Assembly: GCA_013399305.1 (NCBI GenBank)
Contig: VXAI01000384.1
Span: 186,001 to 250,000 of the forward strand
From: Rostratula benghalensis
Taxonomy: Eukaryota; Chordata; Aves; Charadriiformes; Rostratulidae
Direction of reading: 5' to 3'
DNA length: 64,000 bases
The stretch's first letter is position 1, and each line of letters starts with the position of its first letter. A model generated the notes under the pieces. That model was given only the letters and a program-made list of their open reading frames with translations, was not told the origin of the DNA and searched no databases. Made by a program: the position numbers and the translations under genes. Below are positions 1-10,547 of the stretch, in pieces.

Positions 1-116
1 AGCACTGTTTATAAGCTGGGGCTTCAACCTCTGTGGGCACTCTTCCATTGGGTAGGGAAGTTCTGCCCATAAACAGCAATTTGTGGAAGAGGTTTTCATT
101 TAACACAGCAACAGAA
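1..116 (-). CDS. Internal coding exon of a minus-strand gene (gene A), leaving the window
   Basis: An excellent acceptor (a pyrimidine run of CTTTTATTCTTCTTTTCCAG type on the minus strand) lies directly above position 116. Below it one frame is open to the window edge, beginning with one base that completes a split codon and reading SVAVLNENLFHKLLFMGRTS and onward. The other frames close early. The peptide mixes acidic, basic and hydrophobic residues like ordinary globular protein, but I do not recognise the family. The donor lies outside the window. It could belong to a gene starting in the 3.9-4.4 kb CpG island, or be a far 3' exon of gene B. Confidence 0.6.
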
Positions 117-547
117 CTGGAAAAGAAGAATAAAAGTAAAAACTACGGTTGGATGAACAGAAATGATGCAATTGTCCATCAAAAATAATAAACACAGACA
201 AAACCAGGATGGGGTTTTTTTTAGTCTCAATAATAGTTTCATAGTTTCCCTGAAAAAAACACCCACAATTCTAATGGAATTTAAAAAAACCACCTTAGAT
301 AGAAATAGAGCATTTCTTTAAATAATTTCTGCCCTGTTTTAAGGAGTTATATGAAAACAGGGAAAGCAATAATCTGGTCATTTAAGTCTTAGGAGGCCAT
401 TTGATGGAAAGGAAGTGACCAGGAAGACTGAGTTGCAGATGGGAAAAAAAAAGGAAAATGCTACTGGAGTACCCTTTTTGGTTGTTGGAAGAGGCCAGAA
501 TATGAGATTAGTTTGAACTCTGGAGCAGAACTCAGAGAAGGAATATA
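117..547. other. Intronic AT-rich DNA, no gene seen
   Basis: This holds short A/T runs and a weak acceptor-like site near 247, but no splice-flanked open segment that I would defend. It is probably intron of the gene whose exon ends at 116. Confidence 0.4.
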
Positions 548-1018
548 AATCTTTATGATCCTCAAGTGGAGTACTGTGTCCAGCTTCGGAGCCCTTAGCA
601 AGGGAACAACATGGACCTGTTGGAGTGGGTCCAGAAGCAGGCCACAAAAATGATGAGAGGGCTGGAGCAGCTCTCCTGCAAGGCCAGGCTGAGAAAGTTC
701 AGCCCGGAGGAGCGCGAGCTCTGGGGAGACCTTACAGCAACCTTCTAGTACTTAATGAGGGCATATAAGAAAGATGGGGATGAACTTTTTAGCAGGGTCT
801 GTTCCAATAGAACAAGGGGTAATGGTTTTAAACTAAAAACGGTAAGATTTAAACTAGATACAAGGAAGACATTTTTTACAATAAGGGTGGTGAAACACTG
901 GGCATTGGTCGGTTGCTCGGAGTGGTGGTAGATGCCCCATTCCTGAAAACGTTCAGGGTCGGGTTGGATGGGACTCTGAGCAAAAGGAAGAAGGCATTTG
1001 AGGGTTCCTGTCACAGGG
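548..1018 (+). mobile_element. CR1 LINE fragment, 5'-truncated and diverged
   Basis: The sequence follows the end of the CR1 ORF2 and its 3' region: 'ggagtactgtgtccagctt', then the block with 'acaaaaatgatgagagggct' and 'gagcgcgagctctggg', then 'aacaaggggtaatggtttta', and finally 'gggtcgggttggatggga'. Both ends are eroded and the canonical 3' terminus is missing. It is oriented on the plus strand, opposite to the surrounding gene, and is clearly not coding. Confidence 0.85.
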
Positions 1019-3681
1019 TCAAACGTTCACAGGAGAGTAAGGAAAGAGAGGTCAGTAATTTACCATTTTGGTTGGGAGTGTGAGCATATCAGAAGTTAGT
1101 CAGAGCAGAGAAAGCAAAAAGAAAGTGCTTGAGTAGGAGTAAAGGATGAGTAGCCCAGAAAGGCTGTGTCAGCGCCAAACTGATGTAGGGGACTTGCTAG
1201 CAGGAGAGCAGGCAGAAGCAGAAAGGCTGCTGTGGAAAACCAGCTAAAGATTACAGACAAACCCAGATTTACTGTACCTAACTTTAGGCATCAGGGAGAT
1301 GCTAGATTAAGAGCTGAGCTGGCCCAGGCTTCGGCCCCACCAAGGGAAGGACAAGTGTACCTCAGAAGATGGAAGGACTTCTCTCCTTTCAGTGCACATG
1401 GATTCTAGCAGAATTCCTCCTCTGACTTAGATGCTTAAAAGTACTTGGGTTTGCCTGTGGTATCATTCAGAAAAAGAAGTGAAGGAAGATAAATAGTCTT
1501 TTTCCTCAGGTCCTACAAAGGAGGAAACCCCTTGATGTCTGAAGGTGGATAGCTGCACCATGGGAAAGCCAGGGGAATCTTTGCATTTCAATTACTCCTG
1601 AGCAGAGAGGTATTGAAAAATCCTGCACGTGATCTTGGGCTGTTAAGGAAATCTCTACTTACAAAAGGTTTCTGAGGCAACAGAAAGACAGATGTAGTAA
1701 GGCAGACAGTAGATAATTAGACCCAAGGAGAGCTGACCCAATGGGAGACAGCAACAGGGAAATGGTGGGGGGAAAAAGAAAAAAAAAAACCAAAACCTAA
1801 AAAGGAAGACTGAAACAGTCACCTATAAATAAAACCACTGGCTGTAAAAAAAATGAGATGCCTTTGGCTTGGGGATACCCACACAGGGATTACAGAGAGG
1901 AAGAAATAGAGAAGGGGGAGGAGAGGGATCAGCTAAAACACACGAAAACAAAATTGGCAGTAAAGTAAGAGCTGCTTTTTTGGAAAAATATTCATGTTTA
2001 ACAAGCTAAGTATCAGCACACAGTCAGAGCCTGCCAGCAAGTGTGAAACAGCACTGAGAGCTGCTGGTGGCTTACATGAAGGTCACAGTGTACCTCCATC
2101 CACACAGCTGAGAGACAGGCGGTGTCACAGGCAAACCAGGGAGCCTGCTGCCAGGCTGGAGGCTCCCCCTATTTCAATTCAGGAAGAAAAGGCTCCCATA
2201 TTCCCAACTAATTCTACCATACATTATCGAAATTCATCTTGCCTCAGAAAAACTACAGCAACAATTCTAAGGGAGTGGAAAAGGATGATGTACAAATTAT
2301 TAAAATAAACGGCACAAGACAGTATGTCCCAGCAAATATTAGGCTGGCTTTCTTCTTATTTAAACATTCGGAAAATCAAAACAGGCAATAAAACAAGTAT
2401 TCAAGCTTTTAATAAAGACATGTTTTGAAAACAGGAAGATAATCAGGGGGAAATGGCATGGGGGGGGGGGGAGAAAAAGAGAACATAGTACCTATGGTGA
2501 CCTTTACTTGTAATGTAATGCTTGTTCTCATCAGATTAAGTCTTGCTTCCCTCTCTCCCCTCCCCCCCCAAAAAAAAAAAATATTTTACTAGGAAGTAAA
2601 ATACCTACTTGCCCTATACAGGAAAACCAATGTAGCTCATTTGCCCATTTCACATTTGTCATTTAATCTATCTGTTCATCGGACTACAACATCAGCCATC
2701 TTGCTAATTATCTCTTTGTAAAACATGGAAATTGAAAAAGCTGAAAAAGACACTCTTAAGATGCAGAAGACCAGGGAAATAGGAAGAAAATTCCAAGTTT
2801 TGGTATTGCAGTGAATAATACCAAATTATTCTGTGTCAGCAAACCACTGGTTTGCTTCAGATAACAAAATACAAGACTTCAGACATCTGTCAACAGACTT
2901 ATAATAAAGGGCAAAAGAAACCGTTTCAAAGGATGCAAAAACCACATCTCTTCTCTTTCCAGGTGACTTTTTATTCTGAAATACTTTTACATCTCTGCAT
3001 GAGCAACAGACAGGAAAACACTCCTGTATTTAACCAGAGATCACCTTACTGTACACTGCTGTTCAGATCTAGTTTTGAACAAATTATCATTTACATTTTC
3101 AATAAAATAAGAAATTCTCTCAGAAATCCTAAGACTCTCTTCCTACAATGCTAAAACCATTTTAGTAGCTATCCTGCAATTTTCAACCCGTACAGGTATA
3201 ACACTAAATTTACCATGATTAAGGCATTAAACTCTTCATTCTCACATAAGTGCAGTTTAGACCCACCCAAAATACTGGCTGTGGTACCTTACAGCTAGCC
3301 AGGCTTTTCACTGCTTCATATGAGACCCCTTTTACTAGACAAATCTGTAATTCCCCCCCACTTCTTAGCTACAGCCGAGTCTGAGATCAGAACAGGAATC
3401 AAGACCCATTTAGAGTATTTGACTGGGCTAGCAACTACCCAAACCTATTCAAGAGGACCTTCTGAAGCTAGCCTCATTAATATCTAAGCAATAAAAATGT
3501 TAATTAGTGTCAATATAAACAAAAGTTTAACCCGGTGGCAAAAGCTCTTAACGTTTTCTTTCCTATTAATGCAAGCAAGCATAAAGAATGCTAGTCAGAT
3601 TACCAGGATTTTCTGTAAATCCTACAAAATCACTAACAGCATCCACACAACACATTATTTAAGACCAGCAGCTCCTCCTAC
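1019..3681. other. Noncoding interval, probably intron
   Basis: Mixed-composition DNA with a G-run at 2460-2470 and an A-run at 2570-2580. Several weak splice-like sites were checked (1842, 2630, 2740), but none gave a convincing exon. A 100-codon plus-strand ORF at 2852-3154 has ordinary AT-rich random composition. Confidence 0.4.
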
Positions 3682-3763
3682 CAGCACACTGGGAAACCGC
3701 ATTTAATCTTTGCATCAATTCTTCTAGGGCCATTTCTTCAATTTTCAGCCAGCATCTCATTTT
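3682..3763 (-). CDS. Coding exon close to the 3.9-4.4 kb CpG island (gene A)
   Basis: A good acceptor (minus strand ...TTTTTGTTCTATCAG) precedes an open frame beginning in phase 0 and reading KMRCWLKIEEMALEELMQ then RLNA. This is a helical, acidic-hydrophobic pattern. Two donors are possible: a weak one after the GCG codon at 3698 (gtttcc) and a better one at 3682 (gtagga), and the second is used here. The second codon is ATG, so if the island is the promoter this could be the first coding exon of gene A. The split phase at 3682 does not match the exon at 1-116, so at least one exon between them is unseen or a boundary is wrong. Confidence 0.5.
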
Positions 3764-3889
3764 CTGATAGAACAAAAAGAATCCAGAGCAAACATGCTCC
3801 CCCTGCTCCGAGAAGGAAGGGAGAGAAAGAGGGGGTGAAAAAAAGCCCCAAACCCGAGCACTACAGCAGTGCTTCGCAGCCCTGCATTT

Positions 3890-4420
3890 CAATTACTCCC
3901 CACGGATTCCCCCCGGCACAAAGGGAGGCAGGAGCCCACGTTCCCTCCTGGCAGCGCCCGGGTGAGGCGGGCACTGCTTGAAGCCGGAGCCGTGAATGTT
4001 AATGACAGCAGGACGGCTTAAAACTTCTCTCCCCTCCTCTTGCGCGGATGGCTTTGCCCGCAGTGGAGTCCTCAAACGCCAGAATCAATGCGGAGCAGCG
4101 TTGATGAGCCGGTGGATCGCCCGGCCTCTCCCCGCCCGCAGCGAGCGCTGGGAAGGAAGGAAAGGCTGCGCTGAACCGCCAGCAGCCAGAGCTCGCCCAG
4201 AGCCTCAATCCATCCTCACTCACGCTTACGGAGAACGCTCGGCTCCTTTCTACCTTCCCACCAGTTTGGTGAGGTGAGGAGCTGCGGAGGAAAAAGCCTT
4301 CCCACCAGTTTGCTGCAGGGTGAGGAGCTGCGGAGGAAAAAGCCTTCCCGCTGACAGCGCCGTGGGTATTCTGCTCTCACCAGCCCGGGTGACACCTTCA
4401 CCTCCTTTGGTTTGAAATGG
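3890..4420. promoter_or_regulatory. CpG island, probable promoter
   Basis: About 500 bp with several dozen CpG dinucleotides in an otherwise CpG-poor, AT-rich neighbourhood, with blocks such as 'gatcgcccggcctctccccg' near 4115. Gene A's exon lies 130 bp to its left on the minus strand, so a minus-strand start is the simplest reading. ORFs inside the island are low-complexity GC-driven frames. The right edge contains a short tandem duplication. Confidence 0.6.
4253..4349. repeat. Tandem repeat of about 45 bp, two copies plus a stub
   Basis: Copy 1 is 4253-4296 and copy 2 is 4297-4342. Both start 'ccttcccaccagtttg' and end 'gagctgcggaggaaaaag'. A third partial copy begins at 4343. The copies differ by a small indel and a few substitutions in the middle. 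Confidence 0.9.
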
Positions 4421-7400
4421 GCATTTCTGAAGGCTGAGAACCTGGAATGCCAAAATAACCACAGCCACCTTCCAGACTCTTGGAAGGAGCTCGATTGCCT
4501 AAAGGCTGTGCCACAGGGGTGTCCACAAGTGTATTTCGCTTTCCCTTAGGCAAATGGGGTTTTTACAAGTCCAGATCTGCAGGCTCCACAAGAGGTTATA
4601 TATATTAATATATATATACACGCACAAGAGAATTGCTGCAGAAGTGAACTAGGAAAAGCAAGACTAGTAGAGAGTAAGCTTTCATTTGCTATAGAGGGTA
4701 CATCATCCCTGGAAAACTTTCAGGGATATAGAAAACTCTGCAAGCCTGAGAGCATATAATGCCTCTCTGTACAACTGCTTCTCGTAATTGATTTTCAGTG
4801 CTTTTATACGGACTGTTTTGCAAGTTTCAAACTTTGAGGCTTTTAACACTTTCCTTTTTCAAGATTATCCCAATCTCTACCAAATATAATTATTAGCATG
4901 CTTTTACTCATGGTCACCTGAATTCTCCCAGTCTTCTAATCATTCTATTAGCTATGTCCTCGTACATTTCAGCCATCAAAATAAATAAATGGTTATATAT
5001 ATCTAAAAGAAAAAGGCATATTTTCCCATAGGCTTAAAAGGACCGTGCCATGTTATTTAGTAGAAAGATTTTCTACAGATTATGTACAGCAAGCAAAAAG
5101 CAGCAGTCCTCCCTAAGAAAATATGTGCATACCTATGATGACTTGTTCATAATTCTCAACCCTAAGAGGGCATGAACTAAAAAAAAATGTTTTAGGAGGG
5201 CCCATCAATCCATTTTGGCTTCCTCTGTCACTAAAATTAATTGAGTTAATATTTAAATATTCATTTATAAAAAGTCCAACATCAATTCCACTCCAAGTAT
5301 GACAGGCCTACAGCAGCTCCATGTATTATATATGACTAGAGTCATATATATTTCCATTTCTATACTAACAGAAATGAAAAAAAAATATGTCTCCAATCAA
5401 GCTTTTGCGTAACAAAGTATTACTGTAGAAATAGAGCGTCTATAGGAACTTTACATGCAAAAAGTGTTTTGTATATATGACTGGCATTTAAGGTTGTATT
5501 TTTACAAAGGACTAAGTGACCTGCAGCAAGCCCACCATTACCAGGTGAGGCTCTGGTGACTCAGGCGGTGAACCAGGAGCAAACAAACTAGGAAAGGTGG
5601 ACAAGTCCACAGGTATGGCTGAGGCTTATTCTGAAACAAAGGCTGGGGATAGAATACTGCATCCAAAGAGAGCCACAGGGATGGATGTCAGGAAGCCAAT
5701 GGTGACTTGTTGACTACAGCAAGTTAAAGGCCTAAAACTTTTTAGCATGTGCAGAACAGCAAAGTTCCCTTGTAAGATTACACTATTTCCCAGTGCAGCA
5801 AGAAGTACAGGAGACATATTCATTCGTAAGTATGCACTGCAATAGAAGATACTAGTTCAATCCCAGCTTTCCTGGAGTGTCCTGTCTCAATTCAACAGCA
5901 ATTTCACATTTTCCTTGGAAAATCAGCAAACTGCTTAAGCAGTATCACAAGTATCATTTTTCCATGGCATTTTCTCAGTGAAATAACAAATGAAAAGCAA
6001 GGTAAGTACTGATGAATTTTACCCCATCAGTCAGTGAACTTTCAGGATCACCTGCACAAAAGAGCTCTTTATCCTTGTGCAAAATGAATAGAGAACTCTA
6101 ATATACTAGTTAAAGCTCAGTTACACCAATATTGCCACCTTATGTAGACTTTCTACACCTTCAAACAAATTCAAAACAAGCAAGGCAGAAGCAGAGCATC
6201 AAAGCAAAAGGTTTTAGTTGGACTGAAAGTCATTTTATCTAAAAGTGGGAGGTTTGTTTGTAATCACATACTTGTTTAATCATCTTCATTCAAGGAAATT
6301 AGGTAACCTTGTCTGAAGTGATACAGTAACAAGCTCAGTTTCTCTACTGAAAGAAATAGATATACAGTATTTTCAATATACTTAAGCACAAAATGTGGGA
6401 TTAGGATCCTTGCCTGTTTGAAACTGGAATCCAACCAGATCATCCATGGTTTAATGAATACCCTTGAATCAGAGTAAAGAAACAGACTTTAAACTAATCA
6501 AAACCAGCTCTTAACAAGAGGGGCCACATGAGCCTTCTTACAACAAAAATCAAATCAGTATCTTGCCATGAGCTACCTAGAGGATCAAAACAGTTCTGGA
6601 AATACCAGCATCACTATAGCTTAAGGAAGAGCTACTGCAATTTTTGCACTCTTGAAGTTTGTACCTGACTCCCCATACCTTTGTAGGTGATCATGACAAT
6701 CTTATCAGGGAGTTAAATACGCCATTTCATCCCCACACATCTCAGACTAAATTAAAATTGGAAAGTAAAAGGGTTGATGTCCAGTTCTAACACTGAGAGT
6801 CTGTAAATACATAGATGTTTTCATTTTCCAGGTAAAATGTGATTATTTTTAATACATACCTTTTGAAATATATCTTACTGAAAAAATCAAGCTGCTTCTG
6901 AAATTCTGATTTTTAACTTCTGCTAATGTATCACCTCTAGCAAAAAAATTCTCAGTAATCCCAGGCAAGCCCCTGCTGCAGCAGAGGAATTCATACTGAA
7001 GTACAGCACCGTGTAAAATTACTTTCACAAAGAAATTTAAAGAACACACATCCTTTCAGTTATGTCTTAGATATTTAAAATTCAGTGAAAACATTTTTGT
7101 CAAATGGCCTGTACTCCTATTTCTTTCAGTGAAACTGCAAAGATAATAAGTGAGGAGTAAACGTATTGCAGAATTTAATCGACTTCCAGGGTTATAGAGA
7201 TGTAATATTTGACCTGACTTGTGCAGGTTAGTATTGATTTTCTTCTAAACTTCTATTGGGTTTAAAAGCCACAACCACATTATTTTTTTCCTTCAGTACT
7301 TTACTTTGCTCTCTTTTTGGCTGCTGTCTCCGGCAAAGCCTGTTCAAACACCCGTCTCATTTTCAAGCAGCTCCAGTCAAAAAGCATTACCTAGTTTTTA

Positions 7401-10257
7401 AAGAAATTGTAGCTACTTTGAAAATGTTCCAGAAGTAACATAACTATCCTCTTGTGAGGAGCCAAAGCAGCAACCTTAAATCATTAACATATAATCATGT
7501 AATGAGTTTTGCCCAAGCAAAAAATACTTGTAACAATATACCTAAAGAATTTTCTGCTCACTTTATTGATCTCTACAATATCATTCACCAACGAGTTCCA
7601 AAATGTAATGATGTGCGGTGTGAAGAACTGCTCTTGTTTAAACTACCTTCCTGACATTTTTCTGGGTGCCCCAGTTTGCCTTTTGTGAAGCAGTGGGGGG
7701 AAAAAAAACCAAACCAGGAAATAAACACTCTCTATTCACTTGCCCAAACCATTCATGACTATACAGACTTCCAGTGTAGGTGATATTATGTCCCCTCCAA
7801 TCCTTTTTTTTTTTTCCAGACAGAAGATTTCCTACACTAATTAGTTCCTATTCCTACAAAAGCAATCTCATACCTCTGACTGCCTTCGTCATGCCTCTGC
7901 GTACCCTGATTCCACTCTAACAAAGCAAACAAAACTGGACACAGCACTCAAGAAGTAGTCACAGTGGAGTTACACAGTGACATAAGGATTTTGTCGTTCT
8001 CGGGTTTCCCTCAGCCATTTGTAATGCTCTCTTTGCCTTTTAGACCCACACTGAGCACAAACTGAGCTGCTGCTCCTGCTTTCAGGGAGCTACCTACAAT
8101 CAGTCAAGGTTTCCTACTGAGGGTACAGACAGCTTGGGGAATAGTGTTGTTTCTTCTCATATGTATCACTCCACACAATTAATTAATTAATTTCACCTAC
8201 TGTACTACTCAATTACTTGGCATCACTAATGTATCCTCCAACTGGTTGCATTCACCACTGAATCTGACTATTTTGAATAATTTCACATATTTGGAGATTT
8301 TGTCTTTCCACGTCTCCTTTCAATTTCCAGCTTATTTTGGACTATGTTGAATAGCTGAAGCTCCTGCAGAAATCTCTTCTTTAGTCCACCAGTAACTCCC
8401 TTCCACCCACAGAAAACTGACCACCCAAAGCAACTCAATGTTTCTTGCTTTTTAATTAATTATTAATCCACAAGAGGGCTTTCATTTTAACCTATAGGAG
8501 CTTAGTTTCTCTAAAAGCCTGAGGCAAGCTGCAGTGGAAGAAATAATGTTTAGGGAATCTAAAGCAGAACTACAAGAAATTAAAACACGTACAGGTTTCC
8601 CTGCCACTTTGCACAGGCCCTACCGCGTCGCTTGCTGCAAAGGGAAGAGGGGCAGAGCGTATGGATGGTTATGCCTATGAAGCCAAATCCTCTGCCAGAC
8701 ATGCCATACTGCTTTCCAGCAGTACCACGTGGTCGGCATCAGGCAGGCAAGTCAGCCACTCTCTATTCTGGATGGCCCACAAAACTCTCTAGACTGTGTA
8801 AGCAATGAATCTACAGGCATCCGTGCCACAATCATGGCCCTCAGGCACTGCAAATATAGCTAAGAAAGACTTACCTAAGCTGGGCTCCTGCAGAGTGGGA
8901 AAAGACCCGTTGAATGTGGGTTTCATAATCTAGGGTCCTCACAGGTCCTACAAAATACTTCCACATGCACCCACTGCACAAAAGCAGCCTTAATTAAAAG
9001 AGGAAAGAAAGGGGAGACAAGACAGTTGATAGGAAAGATCCAAACAGAAAATGCACTTTTAACATTTCAACCTCCTCTTGGCACAAGTTTTTCCTTCGTG
9101 AAGCAAAGGGATTTTTCCCTTTTATTTTTCTGAATGACTGAGTTCTCTTGGTAATCAGCCCAGTTAGGCTTTATTATGTAAAGCATCTCGGATTTGAAAC
9201 TGGGATTCATAAGCAGAGATGGCAGTATTCTGGTTTTGGCAACACCTCACTCTTTCACAAGGAGAAAATTGTTCCTAGATTCACAATCTCAAGGAATACA
9301 GAGAACTTTGCATTGTACAAGCCGTTATCCTGCAAATACATGCAGGAAGGGAGAAAAAAAAAAGTAGAAGCCTTTTCTTCTTAAAACACTCATATGAAGT
9401 CAGAGTATGGGCAAAGTTTATACAGGAACAGAGACTAAAGAAGCCTTCAGATATGCAGAAGTATTTAATAGAGGAATTCCACTGAATTTATGCTTTCTTT
9501 TACCAATGTATTAATTTCCCAAATCTCTGTCAAGCTGCTCTCCATGCTCCCTCATCTGAGATGTATGTTAGTCACACACAGGGACCAGGCCAAGGTGGTA
9601 TCTGGACCGAGTACTCAGCAGTGGGAGAAAAGCTTCTCCCTCACCCTCTTTCTACATAACTGCTCCCCTTCCTCTCTGATATTATTAAAGATGATGGATG
9701 AAACACAACATACTCATTTCCATTTGAAGGCCTCTTCCCCAATTCATCCCAATCTTGCTACAATCTAGCTCCCAGTACTTCCAGTCTTCTTCAATAAACA
9801 TCTTTCTTTCCCCCTTATCAATCACAATCTAGACTCTCTTTAAAAATAAAAGAAAAAAATAATAATCAAGATTCATTCCTAAGGCTTACACTGAGCCACT
9901 AACTCTTTCATGATTCATTTCTTTCATATCCTGTACCAGTTTCACACTAGAGCAGCATCCCTCGTACCTCTGTGAAGTTCTATAGTTAGGCTCTTCAGCC
10001 TGAATGAACTTAAAATGATTGAGCTGATCAAGGGTTTCAATATTTCCCAGCATATCAGGCAGAGAATTTTTCCCCAGCCACCCTTGCTTGTAAGAAGGAA
10101 ACAAATGAAATGGCATTTGAATATCTTCCAGTGATCTTCTGTGTTCCTAAGGAGTGCCAAGTTTCTCAGTAACTGCTTCATTCAGTTTTCTCCTTCATCC
10201 TCCTCTTTTGCCACGTGGGATTAAGTAATCACAGTACAGCCAACAGCCTCAAAATAG
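4421..10257. other. Mainly noncoding DNA with several unresolved exon-like segments
   Basis: There are no repeats I can name. It would lie between gene A's promoter and gene B's 3' end. Splice-flanked open segments occur at 5150-5193, 6315-6353, 6855-7050 and 8875-8973 on the minus strand. Their phases do not chain with each other or with the confident exons, so they are not called as genes. The rest is AT-rich sequence with a T-run at 7805 and a TTAATTAA-rich patch at 8178. Confidence 0.4.
8875..8973 (-). other. Exon-like segment, unplaced
   Basis: A consensus donor (minus strand CTTAG|gtaagtct) and a reasonable acceptor (cttttgtgcag) bracket 99 bases. One frame is open for 32 codons, containing GCMWKYFVGPVRTLDYETH. 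It starts with one base and ends with two. It does not fit the phase chain of gene B, whose frame appears to end at 10449. It may be an exon of gene A's neighbourhood, an alternative exon, or chance, since 32 open codons alone are not significant. Confidence 0.25.
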
Positions 10258-10263
10258 TTTATT
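10258..10263 (-). terminator. Polyadenylation signal candidate for gene B
   Basis: The minus strand reads AATAAA here, 186 bases beyond the TAA that closes the proposed last coding exon of gene B. That is a normal distance for a short 3' UTR. No other AATAAA lies between the stop and this site. Confidence 0.4.
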
Positions 10264-10448
10264 TTGTGTAACACCTCTAACTCCCCTGCTCGGCTGAGGG
10301 CTGCTCCAGCCCTTTATCTCTCTCTAATCTGAGGAGCTAAACCACCTAGGTGTGCCAGCAGCTGCACTCCTCTAGAAGTAGGCATGGCTATGGATAAATC
10401 TTGCCTTTTCACCAGTGTCGTGCCAAATAAGACAGCACTTTTGTTAGT

Positions 10449-10547
10449 TTACTGAGGTATCTTTACAGATGAAGGAAACACTTTCTGTAGAAAGTCAGGA
10501 AGACTTGAAGACAGGGAGCATACACAGGTGAGTAGGAAAAGAACTTG
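10449..10547 (-). CDS. Gene B, proposed last coding exon
   Basis: One of the best acceptors in the window (minus strand ...TTCCATATTACTTCTGTTTGCAG) is followed in phase 0 by [20 protein letters not shown], then a short tail and TAA. The preceding exon (11823-11996) leaves in phase 0, so the frames agree. A hydrophobic opening gives way to a Ser-rich stretch. A second frame is also open for 27 codons, so the choice rests on phase. A splice out at AAA|gtgttt is possible but weak. Confidence 0.45.
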   Translation of the reverse strand, partial: QVLFLLTCVCSLSSSLPDFLQKVFPSSVKIPQ

